Below are positions 38,013-40,108 of a stretch of 40,108 bases of DNA, in pieces; position 1 is the stretch's first letter; each line of letters starts with the position of its first letter. Both the position numbers and the translations under genes were made by a program. Below the pieces are notes generated by a model. It did no database searches and was not told where the DNA came from. It worked only from the letters and a program-made list of their open reading frames with translations. Source of the DNA: Herbinix sp. (GTDB lineage Bacteria > Bacillota > Clostridia > Lachnospirales > Lachnospiraceae); the NCBI GenBank assembly GCA_029239235.1, contig JAQZBD010000005.1:1-40108 (forward strand). Reading direction: 5' to 3'.

Positions 38013-40055
38013 TTACGATGCCGATTCTGGTAGTATTTTGATTGCCTCGAATAAACCGAGCTGCCCGATTTTGACTGTCACATAACCGTTGTTTACTTCG
38101 TAACTGCAGTTCTTACCAGTGACCAGACTGGTAACAGATTCCGGAAATCCTCCATAGGAAACCTCTATTTCAATATCATGCATTGTAATAGGGGCAAAGT
38201 ACGAGTTTCCCGTATAACCTGAGCTATTTATCAAATGTACATATATGGCTGATTGATCTTTCTTTTCCATAACAGTTACTTCTACCATTGGAGAAAGCTC
38301 TCCTCCAATCGGTTTTATTTCCAATTCTGTTTCTAAAAAGTCAGCAATAAAATTAGTCAGGTTCAAAAATCCATTTTCAGAAAATTCCTTGCCGGGTTCC
38401 CAAGGGATATATACTCCCCTCCCTTTGCCGTAAGCATTTACGGTAAAGCCCGGGTAATCTGACACAGTTTTATAATAAGCTCTCTCCGGAGGGGCATACA
38501 TATGTGGTTCAATTAAATTCAAATGCATCTCTACATCCTTTTCATAGTCTACATAGATATAACTGCCGCGAACATAAACCAGTTCCGTATTAGTTAATCT
38601 GGGATATTTATCTCTATCCGCAATTTTTATATAGGATGAACGCATATCAGAACATATTCTATCGATCTTTTTGATACCCAGTGATTTGATAATCGGTTTA
38701 TCCAGCAATTCCTCAGAACGATCATATAAACCAGTACTTCCTACAGAAATTACTGTCCCTCCCTCTTTCACAAAAGCATCAATCTGAGTGGCAAATTCTT
38801 CACTTATATATTTGATGTCCGGAAGTATTATGACCTTATATTTATTTAATTGAAGGGATTCTGTGGATTTTACAATAAGTGAATCAAACACAAAATGATT
38901 TTCCACTAAAAAATTGTACCATCCACGGTACTCCGATTTTTTTCTAAGAAGTTGAAGAGGAGCGTTTATCTGGATTAAAGCAATATCCGCAGTGGAAACC
39001 AGATTCCGGTACTCCTCTTCATTTTGTGCGTGATATTGATAAATCCTTTTTACCGGCTCATGTCCCGATTTATCAGCATGCGTATCCAGCCTCCCTATTA
39101 CGAAATAGTCAATGGAACCACCATTAGCCAGACTCTGTGATAAACGCAGCTCTTGTTGATATGGTGAAACAGCAACGTGACGATATGGTGTGTCAATAAA
39201 ATCTACGGAAGCAATATCTATGACATCCGCCATGCCGGAACCTACCGCCGTCTTCGCAAGTGCCGAAGCATTGTATTGCCAATTCGGCATCATCTCATTG
39301 AAAGAAGTATTAGCCTCGATTCTCATAAAATTTTGTTTATCGATGAAGATATCCGGTTTAACTGCTCCTATAGAATCCATCATTCTTGAATGGTACTCTC
39401 TCAAGGTTCTTTCTTGGAATAATGCATATTTCTGATATGCTTCATCCTTATTATCCGGATTCTTTGGTAATTCCATGCCGTACATCTCCATAAACCTCTG
39501 TCTGCAGCCCTCGCATTGGCATATTCCCTGCCAGCCGTTGGCATAATCCATACCGGACATATAACCTCCCATGTTCAGATAAATGCCGTCAATATCAAGC
39601 TCCCTGATTGTTTCCTTTATTATCTCAAATGCATATTCCTGTTGATATTTACTGTTAAAGCACACGTGTGTATCGCCATTGCAGTTAATGGTTTTGCCTT
39701 TAGGACTTATATACGCCCATTCAGGATTCTTATCATAGATTGGTTTACGAACTTTTGTAAAATCCATTCTTCCAATAACTTTTATGTTGGCATTATGACA
39801 TGCAGCTACAATATCTTTAAGGCTATCCCCTTTCAAATAAGGGCTTTGGAAATGATAAGGCAGTTTGGTATCATAGCTTGCTATGATACCGGATGTGTTG
39901 ATCATTACAACATCAGCTTTGAATTTTTTAAGTTCATCAACGTAGCTGTCAGCTTTTATGTCAAGCATATCTGTTTCCCGCAAACAGGTTTGAATCATAC
40001 GTAACGTTTTATTTTGCCACCATTTCTTGCTTTTAATAATTATATCGTTGTCCAT
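38013..40055 (-). CDS. Putative glycoside hydrolase (hypothetical glycosyl hydrolase 6-like), paralogue 2
   Basis: 680 aa; WWQNKTLRMIQTCLRETDMLDIKADSYVDELKKFKADVVMINTSGIIASYDT and CQCEGCRQRFMEMYGMELP, collinear with 19791-21794. Confidence 0.65.
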   Translation of the reverse strand: MDNDIIIKSKKWWQNKTLRMIQTCLRETDMLDIKADSYVDELKKFKADVVMINTSGIIASYDTKLPYHFQSPYLKGDSLKDIVAACHNANIKVIGRMDFTKVRKPIYDKNPEWAYISPKGKTINCNGDTHVCFNSKYQQEYAFEIIKETIRELDIDGIYLNMGGYMSGMDYANGWQGICQCEGCRQRFMEMYGMELPKNPDNKDEAYQKYALFQERTLREYHSRMMDSIGAVKPDIFIDKQNFMRIEANTSFNEMMPNWQYNASALAKTAVGSGMADVIDIASVDFIDTPYRHVAVSPYQQELRLSQSLANGGSIDYFVIGRLDTHADKSGHEPVKRIYQYHAQNEEEYRNLVSTADIALIQINAPLQLLRKKSEYRGWYNFLVENHFVFDSLIVKSTESLQLNKYKVIILPDIKYISEEFATQIDAFVKEGGTVISVGSTGLYDRSEELLDKPIIKSLGIKKIDRICSDMRSSYIKIADRDKYPRLTNTELVYVRGSYIYVDYEKDVEMHLNLIEPHMYAPPERAYYKTVSDYPGFTVNAYGKGRGVYIPWEPGKEFSENGFLNLTNFIADFLETELEIKPIGGELSPMVEVTVMEKKDQSAIYVHLINSSGYTGNSYFAPITMHDIEIEVSYGGFPESVTSLVTGKNCSYEVNNGYVTVKIGQLGLFEAIKILPESAS

Positions 40056-40108
40056 TTGACAACCTCCAATCTACTACAATTAGTTTTATAGGGTATGGTA
40101 CATGACAT

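Noticed and set aside
1-40108. CRISPR arrays, tRNA/rRNA genes, prophage or toxin-antitoxin loci
   Set aside because: No regularly spaced repeats, no cloverleaf-like tRNA and no phage or TA protein signatures noticed on reading; a tRNAscan/Infernal run would be needed to exclude RNAs formally

Overview
Low-GC, Firmicutes/Lachnospiraceae-like chromosomal window (lineage inferred from style only), mostly minus-strand operons for carbohydrate and sugar-acid catabolism. From left to right: an FAD oxidoreductase with divergent IclR and AraC regulators; a LarA-like / 6-phosphogluconate dehydrogenase / gluconokinase operon; an MCP and a secreted Ig-domain protein; a glycerate kinase; and a DUF2877 / AckA-like kinase / unannotated 59-aa ORF / FdrA / DUF1116 / tartronate-semialdehyde-reductase-like block. 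These are followed by a putative glycoside hydrolase, a YesMN-type two-component system, an SBP plus two permeases (ABC sugar transporter), LrgAB, GH43, an HTH-ABC ATPase fusion with its permease, a D-2-hydroxyacid dehydrogenase, and a second SBP and second glycoside hydrolase. The most interesting candidate system is the FdrA/DUF1116/DUF2877 (AllFGH-like) block. It keeps GlxR/GlxK-like glycerate enzymes but has no allantoin genes, and has an acetate-kinase-family protein with altered active-site motifs instead of a carbamate kinase. It shares a ~200-bp duplicated promoter region with the LarA-Gnd-GntK operon, which suggests one regulon. Other findings are a scarred partial duplication of the sugar-transporter operon (orphan SBP, fused upstream region, 58-bp glycosidase remnant), and two small gene remnants missing from the ORF track (IS110-type transposase; D-2-hydroxyacid dehydrogenase tail). 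All calls come from reading the sequence and recalling families; no database search was run.
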